From assembly GCF_001649575.2 (NCBI RefSeq), contig NC_051449.1:22255579-22319578 (forward strand): a stretch of 64,000 bases of DNA. Direction: 5' to 3'. This document shows positions 35,901 through 48,898 of this stretch, piece after piece. How positions within the stretch are numbered: position 1 is the first letter of the stretch; each line of letters starts with the position of its first letter. Source of the stretch: Kryptolebias marmoratus (lineage: Eukaryota; Chordata; Actinopteri; Cyprinodontiformes; Rivulidae). The notes below the pieces were generated by a model that was given only the letters and a program-made list of their open reading frames with translations, had not been told where the DNA came from and ran no database searches. The translations under genes were made by a program, and so were the position numbers.

Positions 35901-38900
35901 CTAACAGCCAACATAAGAATTGCTAAGATAATTAAACTAAGGCAGTGAAGGAAGGGAGGGAGGGAGTGTGAGTGGGATGACAGAGACGAGGCAGAGACGG
36001 TGGAAAATTTGTGTGTGTGTGTTTGTAGAGACGGTGGAAGACGGTGTGGTGTGTGTTGTATGTGTGTGTGTGTGTGTGTTTGTAGAGAAGTCCATGAATC
36101 ACGTCACAGAGGCCATTGTCTTTGATAATATGATGGAATGTTTATCAGTCAGCCCAGAGCAGATCCACAGATGTCCTTAGGCAGGAGAGGGGGCAGAGCA
36201 TCTTGTTTACATAAAATCTAGGGAGAAATTGAAGATAGCTGGCCAGACAAGGTCAGCATAAGGGAGCCAGATTCACATAACAATAATTGTTTTTGGTCAG
36301 GCTGACTTATGTTTTCCATCTGCCTTGAAAGTCTTGCTGGTACTTCGCAATGGCGAATCCAAACAGCCAAATTCCAGGTCCATTCAGCCTGTTCCAAGCG
36401 AGCAACTTTCTCCAAGATTTATCCCATTTCATTCCTGAGTCCAGGAACCGCCTATGATCCTGTAAAAGGATCGCATCCAACTTGCGATTCTGCTCCCGTA
36501 ACATCCCAGTCTGAGTGTAGATCGCCAAACCAATCAAACGACTTTGACGATAGGTCAGGTAACTGCCTAATACAAACAGCAGAAATCCTGTTATCAAGGA
36601 GACAGAGAGAAAGAGACAGAGAGAAAAAACACACCCGCTTGCCACCAGGAGCAGAGAGAGTGTGGAAGGAGAACCTCAACATCTTCAGCTCTGCCACTTC
36701 CAGTTCTGTCTTCTGTCTTTCTGTCAGTCCCACTGTCTCCAAACCATGCAACATAGCTGCTCTCACCACTGTCTGTAAACATTTTATTTGACCTTTGACC
36801 TTTGCTGCCACCCTTTTGTCACAAATCACTCCTGAAACTTTTCTCCATCCACTCCATCCTGCCTGGACTTTCTTCTTCACCTCCTTACCAAACTCCCCGT
36901 TTTCCTGAACAGACCACCCCAAGTACTTAAAGTCCTGCACCTTTGTGACCTCTGCTCCTTGTAGCCTCACTGTTCTACCTGCCTCCCTCTCATTCACACA
37001 CAGGTACTCTGTCTTATTACCACTGACTTTCATCCCTCGTCTTTCAAGTGCATACTTCCACCTCTCCAGGTTCTCCTTCACCTGTTCCCTGTTCTCACCA
37101 CAGATCACAGTTTCATCTGCAAACATCATAGTTTGCATCATAGTCCGGAAGACCACAGGCAGTGTGGGTTGGCAACAAAACATCCAGTATCACTATACTA
37201 AACACAGGGGCACCCCAAGGATGTGTGCTGAGTCCCCTCTTGTTCACCATGCTAACCCACGACTGCGCACCGGTACTCTCCTCCAACCTGTTCATCAAGT
37301 TTGCGGATGACACAACGGTGGTGGGTCTCATCAGCAACAACGATGAGTCACACTACAGGAGCGAGGTGAGCCGGCTGGTCTCCTGGTGCAAACACAACAA
37401 TCTCTTGCTGAACACGGAGAAGACCAAGGAGATTGTTGTGGACTTCAGGAGAACCCACAGACAGCACACTCCTCTGTCCATCAACTGCTGTGGAGCGGGC
37501 GAGCAGTACGAAGTTCCTGGGTGTGGACGTCACAGAGGACCTCTCCTGGACCACCAACTCAGCAGCACTGGCCAGGAAGGCAAATCAGCGGCTTTATTTT
37601 CTGCGCAAACTAAGCAGAGCTGGTGCTCCCACCGCCATCTTAACCACCTTTTACAGAGGAGCCATCGAGAGCATCCTAACCAGCTGTTCTACTGTGTGGT
37701 ATGGGGCCTGCACAGTATCTTGCCGCAGGACCCTCCAGCGCATTTTAAGGGCAGCTGAGAAGATTGTTGGCACCCCCCTCCCCTTCCTTCAGGACTTGTA
37801 CAGCAACCGTCTTACACGGAAGGCTCTCCGCCTGGCGAGAGATGCCACCCAACCACTGCACAGCTTCTTCAGCCTGCTGCCATCAGGGAGGAGACTGCAG
37901 AGTCTCCGGGCTAGGACCAGTAGACTGAGGGACAGCTCCGTCCACCAGGCTGTGAGGATGCTCAACTCACTCCTCTACCCATCCTGCCCATAATACACTC
38001 CACTCGAGTAGACTAAACCCTCCTCCAACCGTTTTGGAACCGTTTGGAATCTTGCACGACCGATATGGTTNNNNNNNNNNNNNNNNNNNNNNNNNNNNNN
38101 NNNNNNNNNNNNNNNNNNNNNNNNNNNNNNNNNNNNNNNNNNNNNNNNNNNNNNNNNNNNNNNNNNNNNNNNNNNNNNNNNNNNNNNNNNNNNNNNNNNN
38201 NNNNNNNNNNACCCCAACCCCCCACCCCTCCCTCCCTGCACAAATCACTTTTACACTAATATGTACTCATCATTTTACTTCAGCAGCAATACGATTGAAG
38301 CCCGCGACAGTTGCAATATTCACCTCTCCTTACATCAGATCTCTATTTTTGCACTACTTCATATCTGGGTCCTGTTGTACTATACATTCAGTGTCTTTTT
38401 CCTTTTGATTATTTACTATGTTATTTAATTGTGTCCTTAACTGTTTACCTGTGAGTGCTGCAACTGGGAAAGAGAGTAATGCAATTTCAATTCTCTGTAT
38501 GTATTGCACATATGAAGCATTGACAATTAAACTACTTGAATCTTGAATCTTGAAAATAGAAACATGGAGACTAGAATGAGTAAAGACAGCAGCAGAGGGA
38601 GGAAATGTGGTCAGTTTGTCCTCCAACAGTCTAAGCCTATAGCAGCATAACTAAGGGATAGCTCAGGGAACCCAAACCAACCCTAACTCTCATCAAAACT
38701 CTGGCAGCAGCATTTTGGATCAACTGAACCTAAAAGGTTTTTTGGACACCCAGATAATAAAGACTTACAACAGTCCATCCCTGAAGTGATAAATTCATGG
38801 AACAGCTTTTCTGTATCATTTTGAGACAAAATGTTTCTAATATTAGTGATATTACGTAGGAGGAAGAACGACGTACGGGTAACATTTTTAATGTGGGGGT

Positions 38901-41900
38901 TAAAATACATATGCTGTTCAAGGATAACACCAAGGTTCTTTACGTTAGAACTGGATATTCAGCTTCTTCACCAAATTTCAGCACAGTCATTCAGCACTCA
39001 GCTTTCATACTGAATTTTCACACAAAATGCTAGTTTTTCCAGTTTACATCTTGTACTTTTGTTATAGATTATAGTTTGAATGGATCTGTGTTTTAGAGAT
39101 GTTTTGTTTGCTCTCACCAGTGGCCCCCATCAAAGCTCTCTGCAGTCAGTGCTTTGAGAGCTGGAAGAAGAAGTTTGGTCCTCTGGGGCTGAGCTGCAAG
39201 GAGCTGACTGGCGACACAGAGATCGATGACTTCTTTGAGATTCACAACTCCCACATCATCCTGACCACGCCTGTGTGTGATACCACTTTGCACCTCAATT
39301 AAACAACAAAAAATCATAAATGGACTCCATAAAAAGGAAACTGATATGAGGTTTTATTTTACTAAAATGCAATAGTTAAATGGATGTTATTATGCATTAA
39401 TAATTTATATTTCTTTCTTAGGAAAAATGGGACAGCATGACAAGAAAATGGAAAGATAATTGTTTGTTGCAGCTCGTCAGACTCTTCCTTATTGATGAGG
39501 TGAGTGCATTTGTCTCAAAGCATAAAGTTAATAATCCTCTAAAGCAGGATTCAGAAAATGTGCATCTAATCAAATGTCAATATCGTATAAATCTAAATTG
39601 ATAGTAAATTTATAATATGTAGTAAAATGAACTGATAATACAGTATATTATTTCAGCCTTTTAATTTTGATTTAAGTTTTTTTATAAACTGTAATAAAGA
39701 GCTTCTAAAATAAGCATGTCAAAATACAGTGTTTGCAGTCATGCACTCTTTAAACTGTTGACTCAAAATCTAGATGTGTTAGTGCACAGTCAGAGACTGT
39801 GTCGGGATTTATTAAGTAAATTCAATGCAGTTCATTTATACTGTATATACACCAAGTCACAGCAAAAGTTCTCCCAGGGCACTACAATACATTCACATAC
39901 ATTATAAAAATCCAATTAGTGAAAGTTATTTATCCAAGGTAGCCAGCAGAAATGACTCCTTTTTAACAGGAAGAAACCTCCAGCAGAACCAGGCTTAGGA
40001 TGGGCAGCCATCTGCTTCAACCAGCTCTGGTTTAAGAGGACAGGAAAGAGATACAGACAAACACAGAATGACTACTCCAGATGTAGTTTCTATGGGAAGA
40101 AAAACATATGTTAATGATAGAAATAATTACAAACGCAAACATGGAGAGTAGAGCAAGTAAAGACAGCAGCAGAGTGAGGAAATATGGCCAATTTGCCCTA
40201 TCTGCTGAGGTAGTTAAAAAGCTCAATGGCTGCAGGGCTCCAGAGTTGGGCAACCCTGTCTGGGTTGACATACCTTTGTAACATGGCATGGACACTCCAT
40301 GAGTGTGGAATTAAGGGTCCGTTACTACAGGCCGTTCAGCCCCTATACAAATGGTGCAAGAGTCTGGTCTATATTGCCCGCAGTAAGTCAGACCTCTTCA
40401 GGGTGAGAGTTGGACTTTGCCAAGGCTGCCTGTTGTCACCAATTCTGTTCATGACTTTTATGGACAGAATTTCTTGGTACAGTCAGGGGGTGGAAGGGGT
40501 CCAGTTTGGTGGCCTCAGAATTTTTTCTCCGCTATTTGCTGATGATGTGATCCTGTTAGCATAATTGTGCGGTGATCTCCAGCTCTCACTGGAGCAGTTC
40601 ACAGCCAAATGTGAAGCAGTAGTGATCACAAGATACTGGATACAGGTGGTCAGCACGGGATAAATCCTGAATACAAAATCCTGGATACAGCATGGGATAA
40701 ATACTTATTATTTATAATAATACTTATTATATCTATTAAGTTATTTGTCTTGTGCTGTCTAATAACTTTACCTAATGGAAACATATATAAAGAAAAGGGT
40801 AATTGTCCAAGCACTGAACCCTGAGGAACTCCTTGACTAACTCTAATATATGAAGAAGATTCATTATTAACATGAACAAACTGGCATCTCTGAAATAAAT
40901 ATGATTTAAACTATTTTAAAGCTGTTCCTGCAATCCCAATATCTGGAGATCTAGTAGATATGTCAAATTGGGTTCCAAGATTATTTTTTGTTTTCTCAGT
41001 TCAGTTGTGAATGGGTATGATTGCTCAAATAATTTGTGTGTAATTTGTAGTAAAGTTTTGAATTGTCAATTTTAATACTAGGCACAAGAGTCAAATGGGT
41101 TTTAAATTGTCCACGGGAAGAAGGAAAAAACAGGAATTCATCTAGTCTGGGTAGAAAACTCATTTATCCCTCTGAACGTTTATGTTTTAGTGACAGTCTC
41201 TTTCCTTGGGGTATTTTTTTCAGGAGGTTAGGCATTTTGCTGCAAAGGGAAGCCTAAAAGGTTGCAGGTTTGCCGCTCAGCCTTTCTGTATGGAGGATGC
41301 ATGTTCTCCCCATCCACGTCTGGCTTTTCTTTGGGTACTCTAGTTTCTCTCAAAGACAAGAAACATGCATATTAGGTTTGTTGGTATCTCTTAATAGTCT
41401 CTAGGTGTGCGTGAAAGAGAATGGTTGTTTTGTTTGTCTCAATGTGTCCCTGAGATAGGCTTGCGAACTGTCCAGGGACAGTTGTCTTGTACAGGGACCG
41501 CTGCAGATAGATACGAGCTGCCTTTCAACCTGGTAAAGAAATGGATGGATGGATGGATGGATGGATGGATGGATGGATGGATGGATGGATGGATGGATGG
41601 ATGGATGGATGGATGGATGGATGGATGCTAAAAGCTGGACCAGGTCAAAACTACACCAGTGGTCATTCAGGGTTAAAGGTAAAGAGACATTAACAGTTCC
41701 CACAAGGGAATAAATTGTNATGGATGGATGGATGGATGGATGGATGGATGGATGGATGGATGGATGGATGGATGGATGGATGGATGGATGGATGGATGGA
41801 TGGATGGATGGAGGGGAAGCCAACCTGGAAAAATTATTTTATGGGCTAGAAAAATACATTATTACAAATATGACAAAAAAGAGCTGGTACATAAATATAT

Positions 41901-44900
41901 TCTATTCAAATGTAAATCTGGGTTTGGAAATACTTACTTTGGGTTTAAATTTACTTGAATTTATGATGGATGATCACTGTGGCAGTTGTGTCTTATTACG
42001 ACACATCACACAGCACATAATTATCTATCTTCATCTTGTCAATAAATGTATGCATCTTCCTGGCAGATGTAATATAAAATCCTTTAGAAACCAGCCCAGT
42101 TCTTTTCAAGTGTGCTTTCTTTTATTGACTGGTCTACTACATATTACCTGCACTCCTTTATCAGAAATGTTTCCAGGTTTAAGTGTGGAAAAATGTCTTT
42201 TCCAGGTACATGTGGTGAAAGATGCAACTCGTGGCGCCACTTTGGAAGTGGTTGTGAGCAGGATGAAGGCGGTGCATATATCCAGAACATCACAGAATCC
42301 AGAGGCGGGCCTCTCAATGAGATTTGTGGCTGTTTCAGCCACTATGCCCAACATATCTGATGTAAGTGTTTAAGAAAGGGATTTACTTATGACATTCTGC
42401 TGTTTCTTTAACATAAAACTGTAACTTGTGGCTAACTCTTGAACTGCCTGCATTTTATCAGATAGCAGATTGGCTTTCAAATGAGAGTGGGCCGGCCACG
42501 TACCTGAGTATGGATGAGAGCCACCGTCCAGTGAAGCTTTGCAAGGTGGTGCTGGGGTTTCCCTGTAGCCAGAACCAAACAGAGTTTAAGTTTGACTTGT
42601 CACTTAACTACAAGATGGCTAACATCATACAGACCTACTCTGATCAGAAACCGACACTAGTGGTGAGTGGAAGAATCGAGTTTAAGTTATTGTTTTGACT
42701 GTTTGTTGGTGACAACAAAAAGAAAAAATAAATGGTTGGAAAGCCATCATTTTTTTAGCATTGTTCTAAGAGATATAATAGCAGATTGTGACTGTTTTGT
42801 TCACATAAAATAAGAGAAATTAGAGGCAGGACAGCAGAGCAGCCATTCACTCTGTCATCATAGCGTTTATTCAATGGAGCTTCCCAGAGTAACAATAGTT
42901 TTCCTAGAAAACTGACAGATTATTGCCCACTGCTGAAAGTAAGAGTTTTAATAAAATCCAGCCATGAATGGTTCATAAATGGCTTTTAATGAAACTCTCA
43001 GTAAGTAATTATTGGATGTGCATTTACAGCTCATTACCTTTTTGGGTCAACGTAATTGAAAGTGGCCGACACAGTTCATTGACCTTAGCCAACACCATAA
43101 TGGCAATATTATAAGTGGTATAGCTGAAAATGTTGAGGTTCTCCTTGAGAGGGACAAGGATGGACAGGATTAGGAATGAGGTCATCAGAGGTACAGCACA
43201 GGTTGAATGACTGAGAGATAAAGTTAGAGAGGCCAGACTGAGATGGTTTGGACAGGTGCAGAGGAGGGACAGTGGGTATATTGGTAGAAGTGAAGTGAAG
43301 TGAAGTGAAGTGAGATTTATTTATATAGCACTTTTCAGCAACAAGGTGATCCAAAGCGCTTTACAACAGAAACAAAAACAGAATCCAATACAGCAGGTAC
43401 ATAATAAAACACAAAAAAGAAAAACACATCAATCATGTATAATCTAAATGAAATATAGGATAATCTAAATAAAATCACAAAACCAGACATATCTAAAATC
43501 ACAAAACCGGACATATCTAAGCATGAGCCTAGACAGTCAAAATAGTAGCTAAAATAATCTAAATGAAATCATAATCAGATATAAAAATACAGAAGTAAAA
43601 ACATCAATCGTGAACCTAAGTAAAATCATGAAACTAAACGTATCTAAACATGAGCTAAGACAGTCAAAATAGTAGCTAAACTAATCTAAATAAAATCATG
43701 ATAAAGTTAAAGCTGAACTAAACAACAATTAGGAATCTAACTATCTAACAATATCTAAAGTACAACCTAAGATAAACTAAACTAAAATAAATGTACAGGA
43801 GGGCTAAATAAGCTAAAACATGATAATGCTAAGACTAACGGTACCGAACTTTCTAAAAGTACCCCAGGCCCGCTAGACAGACGACGTAAGAATTACTAAG
43901 ATAATGAAGGAGGGAAGGGGGAGGGGGGGAGTGAGCAAGATGACTCAGAAACAGCGGAAAGTGTGCGTATGTGTGTGTGTAGAGGCGGTGGAAGACGATG
44001 TGGTGCATGTTGTATGAGTGTGTGTGTGTATGTGTTTGTAGAGAAGTCCATGAATCACGTCACACGTCTTTGATAATATGATGGAATGTTTATCAGCCAG
44101 CCCAGAGCAGATCCACTGGTGTCCTTTGGCAGGAAGGGGGCAGAGCATCTTGTTTACAAAGTTCTGAGGAGAAATTTCAAGATAGCTGACCAAGGTCAGT
44201 CTAGGGGAGTCAAATTAACAAGCAAACAGTAATTGTTTTGGTTCAGGCAGACTTGTTTTTGTCTGTCTTAAAAGTCTTGCTGATACTTCTCAATGGCAAA
44301 TCCAAACAGCCAAATTCCTATGGCGTGATTATTGTGCCACGCGCAGTGACACCGCTCAGCTCTCTCTGCGCGCGCTCGGCTCTGGCAAACCGCTCGCTCG
44401 CTCTGCTCTCTCTGCGCTCGCAACCCAGAGTTGTATGTAAATGAGCCACGCCACCAGCCAATCACAGACTGACCTCCTTCGTCTTCTTCTTTGTAAAGTT
44501 TTATGGTGGTTGGAAAAAAACAGTAAGGTTGCATTACTGCCACCTACTGGTATGGAGTGTGGCTGCGCACGGAGAGAGTCAAGCGCGAGCAGTTTGTCAG
44601 AGTTGAGCGATCTGTACTCTCAAATCAGTGTCACTGCGCGCTCAACCTGGTGGCACAATAATCATGCCATAAATTCCAGGACCATTCCGCCTAATTCGAG
44701 CGAGCAACTTCTTCCAAGATGTAACCCATATTATTCATGAGTTCCAGAACCGCAATTCAGTCTACGGTCCTGTAAAAGGATCGCATCCAACTTGTGATTT
44801 AGCTCCTGTAACCACACAGTTTGATTGATGACCGCCGAACCCATCAAACAAATTTGACGATAAGTCAGGTAACTGCCTAATCCAAACAGCAGAAATCCTG

Positions 44901-47900
44901 TTATCAAAAATCCAAATATGTAAAGATCTTCCACATCTTCCACAGACAGGCTCGATAGACAAACAGGATTCCAATTTCCCCAGGAATCCAATGTGTATCC
45001 AGCAAAGAATGTCTTCTCAGGGCAAGCTGGCTCTCCTTTGGTCAGCCTTCCCGTCGAGAAAATTTGATCAATTGCGTTGAGAGACCAGCTGACCAGATCC
45101 ATAGTTTAAAATTTTTTTGGAGAATATGCAAAGAGAGGCTCTGAAAAGAGAGCAGGGTAGAGAGGCAGAGAGAGGGGTGCTTCCCAGGATGTTAGAGATG
45201 CAGTTGACAGGAAAAAGACAAACAGGAAATATATGGATGCAGTTAGAGAGGACATGAAGGTAGTTGGAGTGAGGACAGAGGATGCAGAAGACAGAGTTAG
45301 ATAAAGAGGATGACTCGCTGTGGAGACCCCTGAAAAGGGATCAGCCGAAAGAAAAAGAAGATTTACTGATACTGAGCTAAAGTTGATGTGGTGTAGCTCA
45401 GCACATGTTTAAACAGATCTCATGAGATTGCATAGCACATCATTTACAAGGTTTGACTAGTTTAAAACTCTGGCATGAAAGACGGCAAGTGACATCTCTT
45501 CCTTTAATGCTAGGCCTTTAATTTGAATATGAGTTCAACGTGTCATGTATAATGCATCTAAATAACTACGTATAAAATGTAGCCTCTGTTTATTCTTTAG
45601 ACTTGTGACACTTGTGTTTGTTTATTTTTATTCTTACTTCCCCAAATTGGCTGGTTCAAACAGTGAATGTCTACTTCCAAATATAGGGTTCTCACTCATA
45701 CAACTGACCTATCAAATACTCCCTTTTTATATGTTAATATTCATACATGCCTCCACCACATATCTAACAAATCAAGACAGTTAAGTTTTTACCACTTTGT
45801 ATTGTTGCTGTTTCTTCTCACCACATTTGAAAGATGTTCTTGCATTAAGGATACTAAAAAAATATCAAGCTTTAGGTCCTATTTTGTTCCATTGTTCCTA
45901 CAAACATGTCTTAAATGTGCAACACTATTATTTTTATTGTTTTATGAGTAAATAATCTTCACAGATTTTTACTGTAGATAATTCAAGACTGCAGGCAGGA
46001 CATTCAAGTCCCCTATTCTTCCTCAGGATGTGGTTTTACAGTGTCTGGTTGAAAAATGCAGTACATGTTTGTCCCTGGAAAAGATGTGTGTGTCTTGAAA
46101 GCAGCATACGTTACGATGCTGTAAAATCTCAGCATACTTTTCAGTATTATTGCAGCTGTTACAGAGGAGTAAATGACCTTTGCCCATTTTCTTTTCAGGG
46201 TTCCTGTACACCTTTAAAAAGTCTGGAATTTGCTTTAAGTATTTTCCATGTCACGGTGCGTGGAGAGTTGGTCGGACCCAAATGCAGACAGACAAGGTGG
46301 AACTCAAAAGTAAAACAAATTTATTTATAAAAGCAAAAAAAGGGCTGACGAGACAGCAACTAAAACTAAATAACAAAACTTACAAACCAGGATTACGAAC
46401 ATGAGGGGTGAGACACAAGGGAAACCAGACAGTACATTATGAACCATCTTCTTCTTCTTTAGGTTTTAACGGCAGCTTGCATCCATTAACGTTGCACTAC
46501 TGCCCTCTATTAACTCCTATCATCTATACCTCAAATTCTCTTAAAGATCCCAGTGTTTAAAAAAAAAACGAAAAATCTTCTTTTTCCCCTCACTACTATT
46601 CAGCTGATCGATCACCTTCTCAAATTTCAATTCCCTATTAACACCTAGTTCCATTTTTAATAATCTTCTTTGGCTTGCAAATTTCCTACATTTAATCAAA
46701 ACATGTTCCACTGTTTCTACTTCATCACACCATCTACATAAACCAGTAATGTGTTTCCCCATCCTAAAAAGAGTTCCATTTAGGAAACTATGCCCGGTTC
46801 TTATTCTATTTATAATTATCTCCTCCCTCCTGTTTATTCCTCTGATCCTTTCTACATCGACTGTATTTTGTATCCTAAATAAATGTCTTCCCTTTATTTC
46901 ATTTACCCACCTAGCTTCCCATATCCTCTTGCTTTCTTTCCAAATTATACTTTTACCTTCAGATTTAGATAAGTTTATTTGCATATCAGTATCATCTTTT
47001 TTAATCGCCTCCTTAGCCAGCCTGTCCGCTCTTTCATTCCCCATAATACCTACATGAGCAGGAGTCCAGAATAATATAACATTTTTATTCTGTTCACATA
47101 TCCTATGATGAACCGCCATAATCTCATATAAAATATTTACATTATGAACCAACAGGGAAGTGTAGAAGATGACTAGGTTGGATGATTTGAAAGTGGACAC
47201 AGGTGACTGATTAAGAATGAGGTACAGGTGTGGGTGGTTAAGGCAGGCTGACAGATACTGAGCAGAGGAAAGTTGAATGATTACAGAGAACACAAAGAAC
47301 ACAGGGAACAAGACAGGAACCAAATAACATACTTAAAAAACCAATAAGCTCAATACAAAAAACCCAAAGACCCCCAAAACCTGACATTCCATCTCCTAAT
47401 AGATATGGAAAAAATAAACTAGACTATGGAAAAACATTGTTTCCAAACTTCACTCTTCTCCTAAAAGATTAAAGTCTGACTTTCTAAAAATGAATTGCTG
47501 AAATGACAGAAACCTTTCAGATTTATGGACCCAGAGTAGTGTACAAAAGTTTTAAAAAAGCCCTAATTTTGTTATACTTTGGTTCTAAAAATCTGAAAAA
47601 AAGATCCACTATAGAAACACTTTTTGTTTATTTTGAAAGATACCCCGTGAACCTCACAAAGTTTAAATATGTGCAACATGAATGCAGTTTTTTTTACAAA
47701 ATGAGGAACAACGGAACCTTGTAATTAAGACCGTAAATTCAATAAACGGACAACTTTTGTTTCAAATGTTTGTAGTTAAAACTGGTTCCAATTTAAAAAA
47801 TGAACCGGGAAGGAATCCTGTTATTCGGAATATCTTACAAGACTGAAATTAGACAAAAATAAATGAAGTTAAAGAGATAAAGCATTAAATACGTATCCTG

Positions 47901-48864
47901 TGTTCATACTGTCTGTAAAGAAAAAGAAGCCTCAGTAAATGGAGGTTTTACTTCACTTTTTATTTGTTTGTCATAGTTTATACGTTTGTACAACTTTTTC
48001 TGAATTTAAGTTTTGTTTTTCCAGAATATGTGCAGTGTAATGTGTAAATCATTGAAGATGCTGTTTTTTTTTGTCGGGTGGAAAACCTCCAATTATTTCC
48101 TCTAATCTGGGCCCAGTTCTTAGTCTGAAAATCAATACACCTGTAAACAAATGTGCTGACTTTAAACAATTAAATACAGATAGATTTCTTTATGACAATT
48201 TGTTTTTTTGAACAGTTATCATTGCGACTGACCAATATTCTCAGTTCATGACTTTTTTTCTGCTTTTTTTTTTTTTTAGAAACACAGCCCTCCTAAAAAA
48301 AATGCATTTGTATTTTCAGAGTAAAAAGGAGACAAGACTTTTCGAACAACTGCAATACTGTTATGGTGAAATGTTGCTCTGCTGGTCAAACTCTCTCTTA
48401 TTTTATGCACAAATTAACTATGGTAAATAAAGAAGCTAACAACGTGTGTGTGTGTGTGTGTGGCCATGTATTTGATACATTGTGGGGACAATTTTCCTAA
48501 CATATACTACCTTGTGGGGACCAACTGCCCAAAAACATCATTTCTCCTCGTGGGGACCAGGCTTTGGTCCCCACGAGGAGAAATTATGTTTTTGGGTTAG
48601 GGGTTAGGTTTAGGACTAAGGTGTGAATTGAGTTTAGGTTTGGTTTAGGGTTAGCTATGTACTGGTAATGGTNNNNNNNNNNNNNNNNNNNNNNNNNNNN
48701 NNNNNNNNNNNNNNNNNNNNNNNNNNNNNNNNNNNNNNNNNNNNNNNNNNNNNNNNNNNACTGGTAATGGTTAGGGTTAGGGTAAGGGTCAGGGTTAGGC
48801 TGTAGTTAGGGTGTAGAAATGAATGGAAGTCAATGGAAAGTCCCTGCAAAGATAGAGAGACATA

Positions 48865-48898
<34 letters not shown>

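Larger units (their letters stand above)
43291..45188 (-). mobile_element. Retroposon-like repeat with membrane-ORF, copy 2 (full-length candidate)
   Basis: Inserted into an RTE-like LINE. Read on the minus strand it starts near 45188, has an ATG ORF at 45102, then about 1.3 kb of A/T-rich non-coding sequence, then GTAAAGCGCTTTGGATCACC, GTGCTATATAAATAAATC and a tail of CACTT units. The end structure looks like a LINE-mobilised 3' end. A 353-bp MITE is nested at 44319-44671. I do not recognise the family. Confidence 0.6.
48440..48895. repeat. GTGGGGACC / TTAGGGTTAGGG minisatellite-like repeat with TG flanks
   Basis: Bounded by (TG)n at 48443-48461 and 48869-48895. Contains CATTGTGGGGACAATTTTCC, a 20-bp perfect hairpin, GGGTTAGGGGTTAGGTTTAGG-like repeats and a gap (48673-48759) flanked on both sides by ACTGGTAATGGT. 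Familiar as an abundant fish interspersed repeat, not a telomere. Confidence 0.7.

Noticed and set aside
36594..36791. Protein-coding gene on either strand around 36300-36800
   Set aside because: Chimera of LINE sequence, GAGA-rich DNA and the membrane-ORF repeat; no single gene.
41401..41958. MDGWMDGW and IHPSIHPS reading frames
   Set aside because: Translation of an (ATGG)n microsatellite.
48590..48800. Interstitial telomere (TTAGGG) array
   Set aside because: Units are degenerate and embedded in a known type of GTGGGGACC fish repeat, not tandem telomere hexamers.
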